Shown piece after piece: positions 1-6,266 of a stretch of 6,584 nucleotides of DNA. The number at the start of each line of letters is the position of its first letter. Within the stretch, counting starts at the first letter, position 1. The notes beneath the pieces were generated by a model. That model saw only the letters and a list, made by a program, of their open reading frames with translations, searched no databases and was not told the DNA's origin. The DNA comes from Cytophagales bacterium (lineage in GTDB: Bacteria > Bacteroidota > Bacteroidia > Cytophagales > Cyclobacteriaceae), in assembly GCA_027317105.1 (NCBI GenBank), contig DAHVFH010000146.1:1-6584 (forward strand), given 5' to 3'. The position numbers and the translations under genes were made by a program.

Positions 1-180
1 TTCTGGCCATTGCTCATCACAATTGTGTGTGCCGCTAGGGGGGCCATTGTAACCAATTGAAATAATACGTGTGTCTTTGGTGAGTACCGCACCAACATGT
101 CGCTTGATGCAATGCGAGCGCTTGGCCAGGTTTACTGCCAATTCCATATAGATATCATCAAAGGCTGGACGTAAATTCAT
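1..180 (-). CDS. dCMP deaminase (deoxycytidylate deaminase, ComEB-like), N-terminal 60 residues
   Basis: The reverse strand from the ATG at 178-180 reads without a stop to the window edge and gives 60 residues starting MNLRPAFDDIYMELAVNLA. The segment AKRSHCIKRHVGAVLTKD, followed by the GYNGPPSGTHNCDE motif (residues ~43-56), is the characteristic N-terminal half of cytosolic dCMP deaminases. These zinc enzymes convert dCMP to dUMP for thymidylate synthesis. The HAE and PCxxC zinc-binding motifs of the family should lie further on, outside the window, so catalytic competence cannot be judged here. The start is supported by family alignment (the 'RPsfDd' opening) and by the purine-rich AGAAGAA just upstream, although no good Shine-Dalgarno is present. 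The gene is divergent from the DUF2911 gene, with 78 bp between the two start codons. Family assignment is firm. The gene is partial only because the window ends. Confidence 0.93.
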   Translation of the reverse strand, partial: MNLRPAFDDIYMELAVNLAKRSHCIKRHVGAVLTKDTRIISIGYNGPPSGTHNCDEQWPE

Positions 181-204
181 TTCTTCTGGATTGAAAATTC
201 GATT

Positions 205-234
205 CAAAAGTACAGAATGAATTCAATTTCTTAA
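205..234 (-). promoter_or_regulatory. Candidate Bacteroidota promoter for the dCMP deaminase gene
   Basis: The minus strand carries TACTTTTG at 205-212, an exact match to the Bacteroidota -7 consensus TAnnTTTG. It ends 24 bp before the deaminase ATG. Nineteen bases further upstream is TTA (232-234) where the -33 element would be TTG, so only the -7 half is convincing. An 8-bp motif with two free positions can occur by chance in AT-rich DNA. On the plus strand, TAACTTCG (232-239) is a one-mismatch -7 candidate for the DUF2911 gene but has no -33 partner. Confidence 0.35.
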
Positions 235-258
235 CTTCGTGCGCTTAACGTTGACTGA

Positions 259-804
259 ATGAAATTTTCTTTTATCTCCTTCCTAATCGTTTTATTTTCG
301 ATATCCTACGCCAACGGCCAGGAAAGTTTAACGCCAAGGATTAGTCCTTTAGCTCTAGTCGCGGCCCATTACAAAAACACGTATTTAAAAATCACGTATG
401 GCCAACCACAAAAAAACGGTCGTGAAATTTTTGGAGGATTAGTTCCCTATGACCAAGTTTGGCGTACCGGTGCAAATGAAGCAACCGAAATAACGATCAC
501 TCAAGACATCAAAGTAGATAGCCTTCTTTTGAAAGCGGGCACCTATTCCTTATTTACTATTCCTGGAAAAGAAAAATGGACGATCATTTTTAACAGCGAT
601 CTTGGGTTGTGGGGAGCGTATAATTACAATTTCAAAAAGGATGTGCTTCGATTTGAGGTGCCGGCAAAATCCACTTTAGGGAATCTAGTCTATGAACCCT
701 TCACCATCCGCATTGATCAAAAAACAGATACCGCAGAAATTGTTTTGGCCTGGGACAAAACCTTAGTAAGTTTCCCTGTTCAATTTACCGAACCCAAGCC
801 ATGA
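259..804 (+). CDS. Secreted DUF2911 family protein
   Basis: This 181-residue protein has an N-terminal signal peptide: Lys2, a hydrophobic core at about 4-16, and probable cleavage after NG at about residue 20. The mature part matches DUF2911, a family of small exported proteins common in Bacteroidota whose function has not been established. The signature is clear: YGQPQKNGREIFGGLVPY at 47-64, then VWRTGANEATEI (67-78), AGTYSLFTIPG (93-103), a Trp at 107, WGAYNY (118-123) and an Arg in a 'DVLRFEV' strand near 131. The length is normal for a single-domain member, with no tail or fusion. The protein is likely a beta-rich periplasmic domain. Its stop codon overlaps the start of the next gene within ATGA (801-804), so the two are probably co-transcribed and translationally coupled. 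No Shine-Dalgarno is visible upstream of the ATG, which is usual in this phylum. Family assignment is firm; role unknown. Confidence 0.93.
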   Translation: MKFSFISFLIVLFSISYANGQESLTPRISPLALVAAHYKNTYLKITYGQPQKNGREIFGGLVPYDQVWRTGANEATEITITQDIKVDSLLLKAGTYSLFTIPGKEKWTIIFNSDLGLWGAYNYNFKKDVLRFEVPAKSTLGNLVYEPFTIRIDQKTDTAEIVLAWDKTLVSFPVQFTEPKP

Positions 805-1310
805 GGTTAATCTGTCTTGTTTTAGTTGTCTTTTCGTTTTCATCTGTAAAAGGTCAGAACAACACAGAACTTATTCAAAGAAACGGATTTAAAGACATCA
901 AACTGGGGAGTTTGGTGGATAGTATCAAAGGAGCGGAGTTCAAGAAAGACATTACCGAACTAAAAGAATTTGAAGCCAAATTGTATGAAGTTAATCATCC
1001 GGACTACGAGAAAGTTGGCGATGCCAAGGTTGAAAACGTTGAATTAAAAACCTATAAAGGGTTGATCTACGAGATCATTGTAACCACCCCGAAAGATCCT
1101 CGCATTATGAAAGGGCTTATAAAATTGTATGGCAAAGCTACTTATAGCATACGGAGTGAAAGCTATTATTGGCGGGCGCCCAAACAAATCAGTTTAGTTT
1201 ACAAAGGATCACGCAAAGACGTAACCCTTACCTATCGCTCCTACCCTGTTGTGATGAATATGTATGCTGATAAAAAGAAAAAAATCGAAGAGATCGCGGA
1301 GGATTTTTAA
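801..1310 (+). CDS. Secreted protein of unknown function, coupled to the DUF2911 gene
   Basis: This encodes a 169-residue protein with a short signal peptide (MRLICLVLVVFSFSSVKG, cleaved near GQ at 18-19) and therefore a predicted periplasmic or surface location. I do not recognise a named family. The mature protein opens with NGFKDIKLGSLVDSIKGAEF (28-47), a pattern seen in small exported Bacteroidota proteins. It then has charged helix-like stretches and a beta-rich C-terminal half in which alternating strands are apparent: GLIYEIIVTT (87-96), LIKLYGKATYS (106-116), YYWRAPKQISLVYKG (122-136) and VTLTYRSYPVVMNMY (141-155). The C-terminus is lysine and glutamate rich. The ATG overlaps the preceding stop by 4 bp (ATGA), which fixes the start and implies translational coupling with the DUF2911 gene. 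It ends 4 bp from the stop of the convergent phosphatase gene. No lipobox is seen: the only cysteine near the start is Cys5, before the hydrophobic core. Function unknown. Confidence 0.85.
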   Translation: MRLICLVLVVFSFSSVKGQNNTELIQRNGFKDIKLGSLVDSIKGAEFKKDITELKEFEAKLYEVNHPDYEKVGDAKVENVELKTYKGLIYEIIVTTPKDPRIMKGLIKLYGKATYSIRSESYYWRAPKQISLVYKGSRKDVTLTYRSYPVVMNMYADKKKKIEEIAEDF

Positions 1311-1314
1311 CGGT

Positions 1315-2964
1315 TTAATTTCTATCTATGATTTCAGTAATCGGTTGACCGGTACACCCGCTTGGAAATTTTATGTTTAGCAAAACCGATAGCGTTGGCG
1401 CTATGTCTGTAATGGGATGATAGGCTGCAGAACTTCCCTTTCTTATTCCTTTTCCATAAAATAAAATTGGCACATTGGTATCATAGGCATACGAAGTTCC
1501 ATGAGACGTGCCTTGAGGGCCACCACCGGCAATCCACCCGGGTTCGAGTTCATAGCTTATGTCTCCACTTCGTTTGAAGTTGTAGCCGCGCACAATCATC
1601 CCCTTTGTTCCAGTCTCGTTGTAACTTCCTTGTTTGATATAATTTTTAGAAAAAACTTCTGCCACACCTTCTTTTGCTTGAAGAAAGGTGGTGACCAGTT
1701 CGGTGGCGATTAGCAAATCAATGCCCGATGTTTTCGGGTCGCCTGCAAACAATTCTGAGTTAAAGAAGACCTGATTGTTGACGACTGCCTCAACTAACGT
1801 TTTCCCTGGGAAATTTTTTTGTAGCAACGTGTTCAATTCATTTTTTAGCGTTTTGGAGTCCATGAAATTCCCCGCTGGCATCTTATTGTCTTTCAAATAG
1901 CGCGGCACATCTGCCACGGCATGATCGGCCGTGAGGAAAACGATATAATTATGTTCTCCAACTTCTTTATCCAGATTTGCGAGCAAGGCTTCAATATTTT
2001 TATCCAACCGAATGTAGGTGTCTTCGATCTCCACTGAGTTTGGCCCCATGCTGTGCCCGATTAAATCAGGGCATGAAAATGAAACGGTAAGAAAATCAGT
2101 TTGTCCATTCTTTCCCAACCCTTCCCCTTTCAACGCGGCCTCCGCAAAAGCCTCGAGCAAATCATCGCCCATGGGTGTATTTGGCAGCAAATTATAATTT
2201 CCATTTTCAAGGCGCAGCTTTTTCAGATCATAAGGAAATACTGGTTTGTCTTTGCCTTTCCACGTCCGTTCGTAAGGGGAATCATCGGGGCCGCTTTCAA
2301 CGTATTGCTCAATGGGCAAAGTTGTTCTCCATTCGCCATTCAAAAAGTTGTCGCTCAATTTCAATCCATTAAAATTGTCGGCCCAAGCTGGCAACGCTTG
2401 AACATAATAGGTGCTTGAAATAAATTTTCCGGTTGTGCCGTCATACCAATACGCAGCATCGGCAAGGTGGCCGGCAGGCAAAGTAGCTCCTCGGTCTTTT
2501 ATGGAGATGCCTATCACCTTAGATTTTTTTTGGGAAAATAACTTCAACTCATCGGTAATCGTGGAAGAAAGGAGTCGCCATGGACTCACATCCCCATTTC
2601 CGGTCGCGCTGCCCACCGGCTTTTGCCGATCGTCTTCCACACAATTCACATTCTTTTTTAAGGTTTTGTCCCACCAATCATTACCAATGATGCCATGGAC
2701 TGTTGGAGTTGACCCGGTGAAGACGGAGGCATGGCCGGACCCCGTATACGTTGGCACATAGTTATAATGCGCGTTGGTGAGCATGAAACCATCGTTAATC
2801 AAGCGATTGAAGCCTCGCTCCCCAAATTTTTCATGAAATCGGTACAAGTACTCCTGTCGCATTTGGTCAACTACTATACCCACTACCAACTTTGGCCGAT
2901 CTTGGGCAAAGGCCGCTGCGATTGGAAAACAAACAAGCACAAAAATAATTTTTCTAATAGCCAT
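1315..2964 (-). CDS. pafA: PafA-type alkaline phosphatase (alkaline phosphatase superfamily, Thr nucleophile)
   Basis: This is a complete 549-residue exported phosphomonoesterase. The signal peptide (MAIRKIIFVLVCFPIAAAFAQ) is cleaved near residue 20. The residues known to matter in Elizabethkingia PafA are all present with a near-constant offset. Asp33 (VGIVVDQMR), nucleophile Thr74 (NYVPTYTGSGH) and Asn95 (IIGNDWW) match its D38, T79 and N100. Lys156 and Arg158 (ISIKDRG) match K162 and R164. Asp300 and His304 (CPDLIGH), Asp347 and His348 (TADHAVAD) and His488 (GTSHGTS) match D305/H309, D352/H353 and H486. By analogy it binds two zinc ions and releases phosphate from diverse monoesters in the periplasm. 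Reference numbering is from memory. A weak Shine-Dalgarno (GGAG at 2974-2977, 9 nt from the ATG) supports the start. No strong -7/-33 promoter was found in the 89-bp gap to the WG-repeat gene upstream, so shared transcription is possible. No Pho box can be recognised. Confidence 0.95.
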   Translation of the reverse strand: MAIRKIIFVLVCFPIAAAFAQDRPKLVVGIVVDQMRQEYLYRFHEKFGERGFNRLINDGFMLTNAHYNYVPTYTGSGHASVFTGSTPTVHGIIGNDWWDKTLKKNVNCVEDDRQKPVGSATGNGDVSPWRLLSSTITDELKLFSQKKSKVIGISIKDRGATLPAGHLADAAYWYDGTTGKFISSTYYVQALPAWADNFNGLKLSDNFLNGEWRTTLPIEQYVESGPDDSPYERTWKGKDKPVFPYDLKKLRLENGNYNLLPNTPMGDDLLEAFAEAALKGEGLGKNGQTDFLTVSFSCPDLIGHSMGPNSVEIEDTYIRLDKNIEALLANLDKEVGEHNYIVFLTADHAVADVPRYLKDNKMPAGNFMDSKTLKNELNTLLQKNFPGKTLVEAVVNNQVFFNSELFAGDPKTSGIDLLIATELVTTFLQAKEGVAEVFSKNYIKQGSYNETGTKGMIVRGYNFKRSGDISYELEPGWIAGGGPQGTSHGTSYAYDTNVPILFYGKGIRKGSSAAYHPITDIAPTLSVLLNIKFPSGCTGQPITEIIDRN

Positions 2965-3053
2965 ATTTTAAATCTCCATTTTGATCCCAAGTACCTAAAA
3001 TTATTTGACAGTCTTAAGTTTGCTACATTAAAGTTTTATGAACGGTAGGTGAA

Positions 3054-5657
3054 TTAATTGTCTTCGCAAACGATGCGTGCATATTCTTCGTCTTCATAAA
3101 CTTGTTTCCGCAAGAGTTTTCCTTCCTTGTTGTAATAAATAACCACAACAATACTCGCTTCTTCTATCTCTTTAGCCGTGAAATAAAGCGGTTCTTCTGC
3201 ACTTGCCAGGTTAGTGATGTAAGAAAAAGAAGTTGGGATGATCATCCCCTGTGTACTGCTCAGCACCCCATAAAAGTTTTCTTGCTGAACCATGGCCAAC
3301 TTCTCATCGGGTTTATCTTTGAACACGTGAAAGCCCTTGATGCGTACCAACACCTTTTTCGATTCCTTAAAATCATAGAGCATCCATTCAAAACCTTTTT
3401 TTGCCCAAATCTCATTTTCTGTCCATGGCAAAATCTCATCGAACTCGAAGGGTGTAATTGCTTTGCTGTTCCAATCCATCAATCCATAATGTCCCTCCTT
3501 AAAAGCAATTAACGTTTCATTGTCAAGCATCGAAATATTTCTTTCAAAAATTGGTTTGATTAACTTTTTGGAATTCAAATCATACAAACCAATTTTCTTC
3601 TCTTTTAATAGAGAAACCTGAGTGGCATTGATCAGCACTAAAGCATCGTAATCCGTTGCCAAAATTGTTTTCCCCAACTTATTCAAAACACCTTTTTTAT
3701 TTTTTTTATTGGTGATGATGAAGGTATCAGGTGTAAGCGACTCAATTTGGTCAGCTTCTACAGTGAATAATTTCTCACCCGATTCAATTGAAAAAACTGT
3801 CTTTTTTGTTTTCTTCTCAAGATAGAAATAACGGATCGAATCGGGTGATTTCACAAAATTTACTTTTTCATTTTTAAACAAGGATAATTTAGAGGTAGAG
3901 TTGATATGAACATAAACCGAATCGCCCAAGCGAGCAAAGGCCAAGCCCTTTTCAAACCAAAGACTGTCGGAATCAGCCTCCGCCCATTTTTTTGAGTACG
4001 TATCAAATAGCTTTTCTTCACCCGGGTTTCTCCGCAACACCAGCCATTGTCGATTAATAGAGAAACTATCCCACTTTCTGTTTTCTAAGGCGGGAGAAAG
4101 ACCAGCGAAGATGTACTGGTCGTTTATTTTCCGAACCAGTCCGAAACGCAACTTACGCAGGGATTGCCTTTCCAAGGGCACAACAAATTCAAGATTAGAG
4201 TTCAGAATCCCTTCCAGCGACCCATTGTTAACCAGCAAAAGACCCGGCTCAATTACCTTAACATTGTCAAACACCATGCTTTCAGGAAAAGGATTTCCAT
4301 CTGCCGATTTAACCAGTTGCGCGGAGGTGCAGAGTATTTTTTTTCCATAACTATCAAACACTATCACGCCTTCCATTTGCTCAATCGAATTCCATTTTAT
4401 TGGCTGCAGCATCCTACCGTTCAACCCATACAATCCAAGAAGGTCATTTTTTTCTACCACCAAAAAACGCCCGCCCAATATCCCTGCATCCTGTAAGCAT
4501 TCATCAATCACCTTAAAGCCCGATTTATGGATTACTTGAACGCAACTGCTGTCACCAATTTTCAGAAAACCGTAACCGATGTCCACTCCGTTCGATGCGG
4601 TCGTTAATAGTTTAGCATTCCGGCTTACGAGCCCGCTACTGGTAGATAAAACATCCTCTTTAATGGAACCGCATTTATATTCCTCATCAATATTTTCAAA
4701 TTGCGGAGCAAAAGTTTCATTTCCCTTACTATCGATGAATCCATATTTACCATTTTTATAGACAGGCGCCCATGTTAATTTATTTATTTCAATAGCTTGG
4801 CTTAACGAATCCGTCATCCAGACCAAAGGTATTTTTTCATCACTTTCCTTAAGCACATGAAATAATATATTTCGGGCTTGCTTGAAAAAATGATTTTGAG
4901 GGTAGTCGTTTAAAAATTGCTCCAAATCGGCAGGGTCACCGCCACAGGTAGTCAACTCAAAAATATTTTTATCGGCAATCACTTTGTAGGGACTGGCGGG
5001 AAACGCTTTTGCAAAGGCCAAATAGCTTTTCAGTTTTTTGTCTTTGGTTTTTGCCTCAAATAACAATTTTTCAGATCTTTCTTTTGCCTCCTTTACCCGA
5101 TGCGATTCAGGATAACGCTGAATATAATCCTCAAAGGCCGTATAAGTATTTTGCCGAAGCGTGTTTAAAAAAGCAACTTCATCGCGCAGCTCAACGGCCA
5201 CCGGCTTTTCATTTGCATTTTCGTGAATAGAGAGAAAATTCTGGTAAGCTTTTTCTGTATTTACCTGCTTGGCCTGCTCAAACGCAAGGCTATCAATCAA
5301 CGTACGAAACGACACGATAGAGACGCTATCGGTCTGATTGCGTTTCAACTTTTCCCGCTTTTTCGGTGAAGCCATTTGAAAGTTCCACAAAGCAAATAAC
5401 GTATGCTGGTAAGCCGAATCAATTTGCTGTGATGGGTTTTTATCATTGATAAGCCAATGCGCCAGCGAAAGCTCTAGCTCCACATTGGCAGTATCTTTCG
5501 CGAGCACTTTCGTCAGCAACTGGTGCGCACCCGCCCAATTTCCTTTCAAAATCTTTTTATCCACCTTACGCAAAATGTTAGCCTGACAAAAAGAATGAGC
5601 GGAAGGCCAACATATCAAAAGAAAGCAGGCCGCTTTAATAAATCTATTCCAAACCAT
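3054..5657 (-). CDS. Exported WG-repeat protein with TPR-like N-terminal region
   Basis: This encodes a long exported protein of unknown function, 867 residues from the ATG at 5655-5657. An in-frame GTG at 5661-5663 would add two residues; I prefer the ATG because it begins a normal signal peptide (MVWNRFIKAACFLLICWPSA, cleavage likely near FCQA). Numbering from the GTG, residues ~30-270 are helical and TPR or coil-like, including AFEDYIQRYPESHRVKEAKE (176-195) and DLEQFLNDYPQNHFFKQA (246-263), typical of tetratricopeptide-like repeats. The rest is beta-rich with about seven degenerate WG (KWG) repeats, near 303-326, 404-424, 478-494, 653-672, 686-706, 721-745 and 793-815. The clearest are KNGKYGFIDSKGNETFAPQF and KEGHYGLMDWNSKAITPFEF. 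Such repeats probably form a beta scaffold for binding. The protein contains no catalytic motif that I recognise. The gene is divergent from tRNA-Pro and lies 89 bp upstream of the phosphatase gene on the same strand. Domain call is firm; role unknown. Confidence 0.88.
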   Translation of the reverse strand: MVWNRFIKAACFLLICWPSAHSFCQANILRKVDKKILKGNWAGAHQLLTKVLAKDTANVELELSLAHWLINDKNPSQQIDSAYQHTLFALWNFQMASPKKREKLKRNQTDSVSIVSFRTLIDSLAFEQAKQVNTEKAYQNFLSIHENANEKPVAVELRDEVAFLNTLRQNTYTAFEDYIQRYPESHRVKEAKERSEKLLFEAKTKDKKLKSYLAFAKAFPASPYKVIADKNIFELTTCGGDPADLEQFLNDYPQNHFFKQARNILFHVLKESDEKIPLVWMTDSLSQAIEINKLTWAPVYKNGKYGFIDSKGNETFAPQFENIDEEYKCGSIKEDVLSTSSGLVSRNAKLLTTASNGVDIGYGFLKIGDSSCVQVIHKSGFKVIDECLQDAGILGGRFLVVEKNDLLGLYGLNGRMLQPIKWNSIEQMEGVIVFDSYGKKILCTSAQLVKSADGNPFPESMVFDNVKVIEPGLLLVNNGSLEGILNSNLEFVVPLERQSLRKLRFGLVRKINDQYIFAGLSPALENRKWDSFSINRQWLVLRRNPGEEKLFDTYSKKWAEADSDSLWFEKGLAFARLGDSVYVHINSTSKLSLFKNEKVNFVKSPDSIRYFYLEKKTKKTVFSIESGEKLFTVEADQIESLTPDTFIITNKKNKKGVLNKLGKTILATDYDALVLINATQVSLLKEKKIGLYDLNSKKLIKPIFERNISMLDNETLIAFKEGHYGLMDWNSKAITPFEFDEILPWTENEIWAKKGFEWMLYDFKESKKVLVRIKGFHVFKDKPDEKLAMVQQENFYGVLSSTQGMIIPTSFSYITNLASAEEPLYFTAKEIEEASIVVVIYYNKEGKLLRKQVYEDEEYARIVCEDN

Positions 5658-5701
5658 CGGCACAAAAATAAACTATTTGAAAACGGAAAGGGCGATGGCA
5701 A

Positions 5702-5729
5702 TTGTATTACCGTAAAATTGTTAATTTTG
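5702..5729 (+). promoter_or_regulatory. Bacteroidota-type promoter for tRNA-Pro
   Basis: TAATTTTG at 5722-5729 matches the Bacteroidota -7 consensus TAnnTTTG exactly. TTG at 5702-5704 provides a -33 element with a 17-bp spacer, within the range accepted for this phylum. A transcript would begin roughly at 5735-5737, about ten bases before the mature tRNA-Pro 5' end, which is a typical short leader for RNase P removal. This is the best promoter in the window. Confidence 0.7.
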
Positions 5730-5746
5730 CGACCTGATTTATAGTT

Positions 5747-5824
5747 CGGGGTGTAGCGCAGTCCGGTTAGCGCATCACGTTAGGGACGTGGAGGTCGGAT
5801 GTTCGAATCATCTCACCCCGACCA
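5747..5824 (+). tRNA. tRNA-Pro, anticodon AGG, CCA encoded
   Basis: A full cloverleaf can be drawn. The acceptor stem CGGGGTG (5747-5753) pairs with CACCCCG (5814-5820), followed by discriminator A5821 and an encoded CCA (5822-5824). The D stem is GCGC/GCGC (5756-5759 with 5770-5773). The anticodon stem is TCACG/CGTGG (5775-5779 with 5787-5791) around the seven-base loop TTAGGGA, so the anticodon at 5782-5784 is AGG. The T arm is GGATG, loop TTCGAAT, CATCT (5797-5813), with one G-U pair. The C1-G72 pair, A73 and G35-G36 are the known bacterial proline identity set, which supports proline independently of the wobble base. The odd point is A34: bacterial tRNA-Pro normally has G, U or C there. 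A promoter lies just upstream and a terminator-like hairpin just downstream, so it is probably a single-gene transcript. Confidence 0.93.
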
Positions 5825-5828
5825 TCTG

Positions 5829-5855
5829 GGGCTACAGATTGTAGCCCTACTTTTT
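5829..5855 (+). terminator. Rho-independent terminator-like hairpin after tRNA-Pro
   Basis: GGGCTACA (5829-5836) and TGTAGCCC (5840-5847) form a perfect 8-bp stem with loop GAT. TAC and then five Ts (5851-5855) follow. It begins 5 bp after the encoded CCA and is the natural end of the tRNA-Pro transcript. If it is efficient, tRNA-Arg needs another promoter or read-through. Confidence 0.7.
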
Positions 5856-5872
5856 GGTCTCGTAATTCAACG
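5854..5872 (+). repeat. Partial duplicate of the tRNA-Arg 5' end
   Basis: TTGGTCTCGTAATTCAACG here matches TTGGTCCCGTAGTTCAACG at 5907-5925, the start of the intact tRNA-Arg gene, at 17 of 19 positions with a 53-bp offset. Both differences are transitions (T/C and A/G). The copy stops within the D loop, exactly where the palindrome at 5872-5897 begins, and cannot encode a tRNA. It reads as a stranded 5' remnant of a tRNA-Arg gene, although local tandem duplication is an alternative. Confidence 0.6.
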
Positions 5873-5897
5873 TCCGCCCGGCTGACGCCAGTCGGAC
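5872..5897. repeat. Imperfect palindrome between the tRNA-Arg remnant and tRNA-Arg
   Basis: GTCCG (5872-5876) pairs with CGGAC (5893-5897). Inside, GGC (5880-5882) pairs with GCC (5887-5889) around the loop TGAC, with one C-G pair and two single mismatches between the arms. It is GC-rich compared with its surroundings. It resembles a short REP- or MITE-like mobile palindrome, but I see no second copy in the window and no T-tract beside it, so a terminator is less likely. Confidence 0.5.
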
Positions 5898-5908
5898 AGA
5901 AAAAGATT

Positions 5909-5980
5909 GGTCCCGTAGTTCAACGGATAGAATAGAAGTTTCCTAAACTTTTGATCCCAGTTCGATTCTGGGCGGGACTA
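5909..5980 (+). tRNA. tRNA-Arg, anticodon CCT, CCA not encoded
   Basis: The acceptor GGTCCCG (5909-5915) pairs with CGGGACT (5973-5979), with a G-U pair at 1-72 and discriminator A5980. T8 and A9 lie at 5916-5917. The D stem is GTTC/GAAT (5918-5921 with 5930-5933). The anticodon stem GAAGT/ACTTT (5935-5939 with 5947-5951) encloses loop TTCCTAA, giving anticodon CCT (5942-5944), which reads the arginine codon AGG. The T arm is a perfect CCCAG/CTGGG stem (5956-5960 with 5968-5972) with loop TTCGATT. The bases after A73 are CTT, so CCA must be added after transcription, unlike the neighbouring tRNA-Pro. The first 17 bases of the gene occur a second time at 5856-5872. No exact TAnnTTTG promoter is visible between the two tRNAs. 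Confidence 0.92.
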
Positions 5981-5984
5981 CTTG

Positions 5985-6027
5985 ACGGGAATTCAGGAAT
6001 ATTTTTTTTCTTGATTTCCGTTTTTAT
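5985..6027 (+). terminator. Probable terminator after tRNA-Arg
   Basis: ACGGGAATTCAGGAA (5985-5999) can pair with TTTCTTGATTTCCGT (6007-6021) as an imperfect stem of about 15 bp with one mismatch and a few G-U pairs, around a T-rich loop. The run TTTTT follows from 6021. It starts 5 bp past the tRNA 3' end. The stem is AU-rich and so only moderately stable, but position and T-tract both fit termination. Confidence 0.55.
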
Positions 6028-6063
6028 TTCCTTCCCATTCATTGTTATTTAAACCATGACTGG

Positions 6064-6111
6064 CCCATAACTGGCGCAAGCGTCCCCCCCCATAACTGGT
6101 GCAAGCGTCCC
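6064..6111. repeat. Two tandem 23-bp repeat units, 25-bp period
   Basis: The units at 6064-6086 and 6089-6111 both begin CCCATAACTGG and end GCAAGCGTCCC, differing only at the base after CTGG (C in the first, T in the second). They are joined within a C-tract. The second unit continues into CGCTTGTGCC and completes a palindrome, while the first does not and looks like a truncated or slipped duplicate. They lie in the gene-free stretch 6028-6290. Confidence 0.7.
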
Positions 6112-6120
6112 GCTTGTGCC
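6098..6120. repeat. REP-like palindrome, core CAAGCG-TCC-CGCTTG
   Basis: GGTGCAAGCG (6098-6107) pairs along its full length with CGCTTGTGCC (6111-6120), counting two G-U pairs, with loop TCC. The 15-bp core at 6104-6118 recurs exactly in inverse orientation at 6220-6234. No T-tract follows, so this is better read as a dispersed palindromic repeat than as a terminator. Confidence 0.65.
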
Positions 6121-6217
6121 CTCACTCATTGATTCAATGCAATATAATCCGATCAGTCCCTTCCACAAAAATTCTTCGCACTATTGCTAATGATGCACCA
6201 GCCATAAATCTAGAATA

Positions 6218-6237
6218 GCCACAAGCGGGACGCTGGC
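6218..6237. repeat. REP-like repeat copy, inverse orientation
   Basis: This copy carries CACAAGCGGGACGCT (6220-6234), the exact reverse complement of 6104-6118, flanked by GCC and GGC. One arm has lost bases, so its hairpin is imperfect. The intervening ~100 bp show no coding potential that I can support. Confidence 0.6.
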
Positions 6238-6266
6238 GTTAGAGTGTGCGGGAGGTTTTACGGAGA

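Noticed and set aside
1501..2761. Several plus-strand open frames of 65-116 codons opposite the phosphatase gene
   Set aside because: They lie wholly antisense to a fully conserved PafA gene, and their translations show no family motif or signal peptide; they are shadows of its codon use.
2996..3003. TAATTTTA on the minus strand as a pafA promoter
   Set aside because: It misses the final G of TAnnTTTG and has no TTG 17-23 bp upstream, so it is not strong enough to annotate.
2731..3048. Plus-strand open frame of 105 codons spanning the phosphatase start and the gap to the next gene
   Set aside because: Most of it is antisense to the PafA N-terminus, and the remainder is AT-rich low-complexity sequence without recognisable motifs.
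5580..5657. Lipoprotein signal in the WG-repeat protein
   Set aside because: Neither cysteine context (LLIC or HSFC) fits the lipobox L-[AS]-[GA]-C; an ordinary signal peptide fits better.
3102..5744. Plus-strand open frames antisense to the WG-repeat gene (for example 3102-3512 and 4164-4496)
   Set aside because: They overlap a long coding gene with a coherent domain structure; no independent start context or homology is seen.
5848..5856. TACTTTTTG as a -7 element for tRNA-Arg
   Set aside because: It has one extra T relative to TAnnTTTG, no TTG at the -33 position, and is better explained as the T-tract of the hairpin after tRNA-Pro.
6129..6148. TTGATT and TATAAT, resembling a sigma-70 promoter
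   Set aside because: The spacer is only 8 bp rather than ~17, and the housekeeping promoter in this phylum uses TTG / TAnnTTTG instead.
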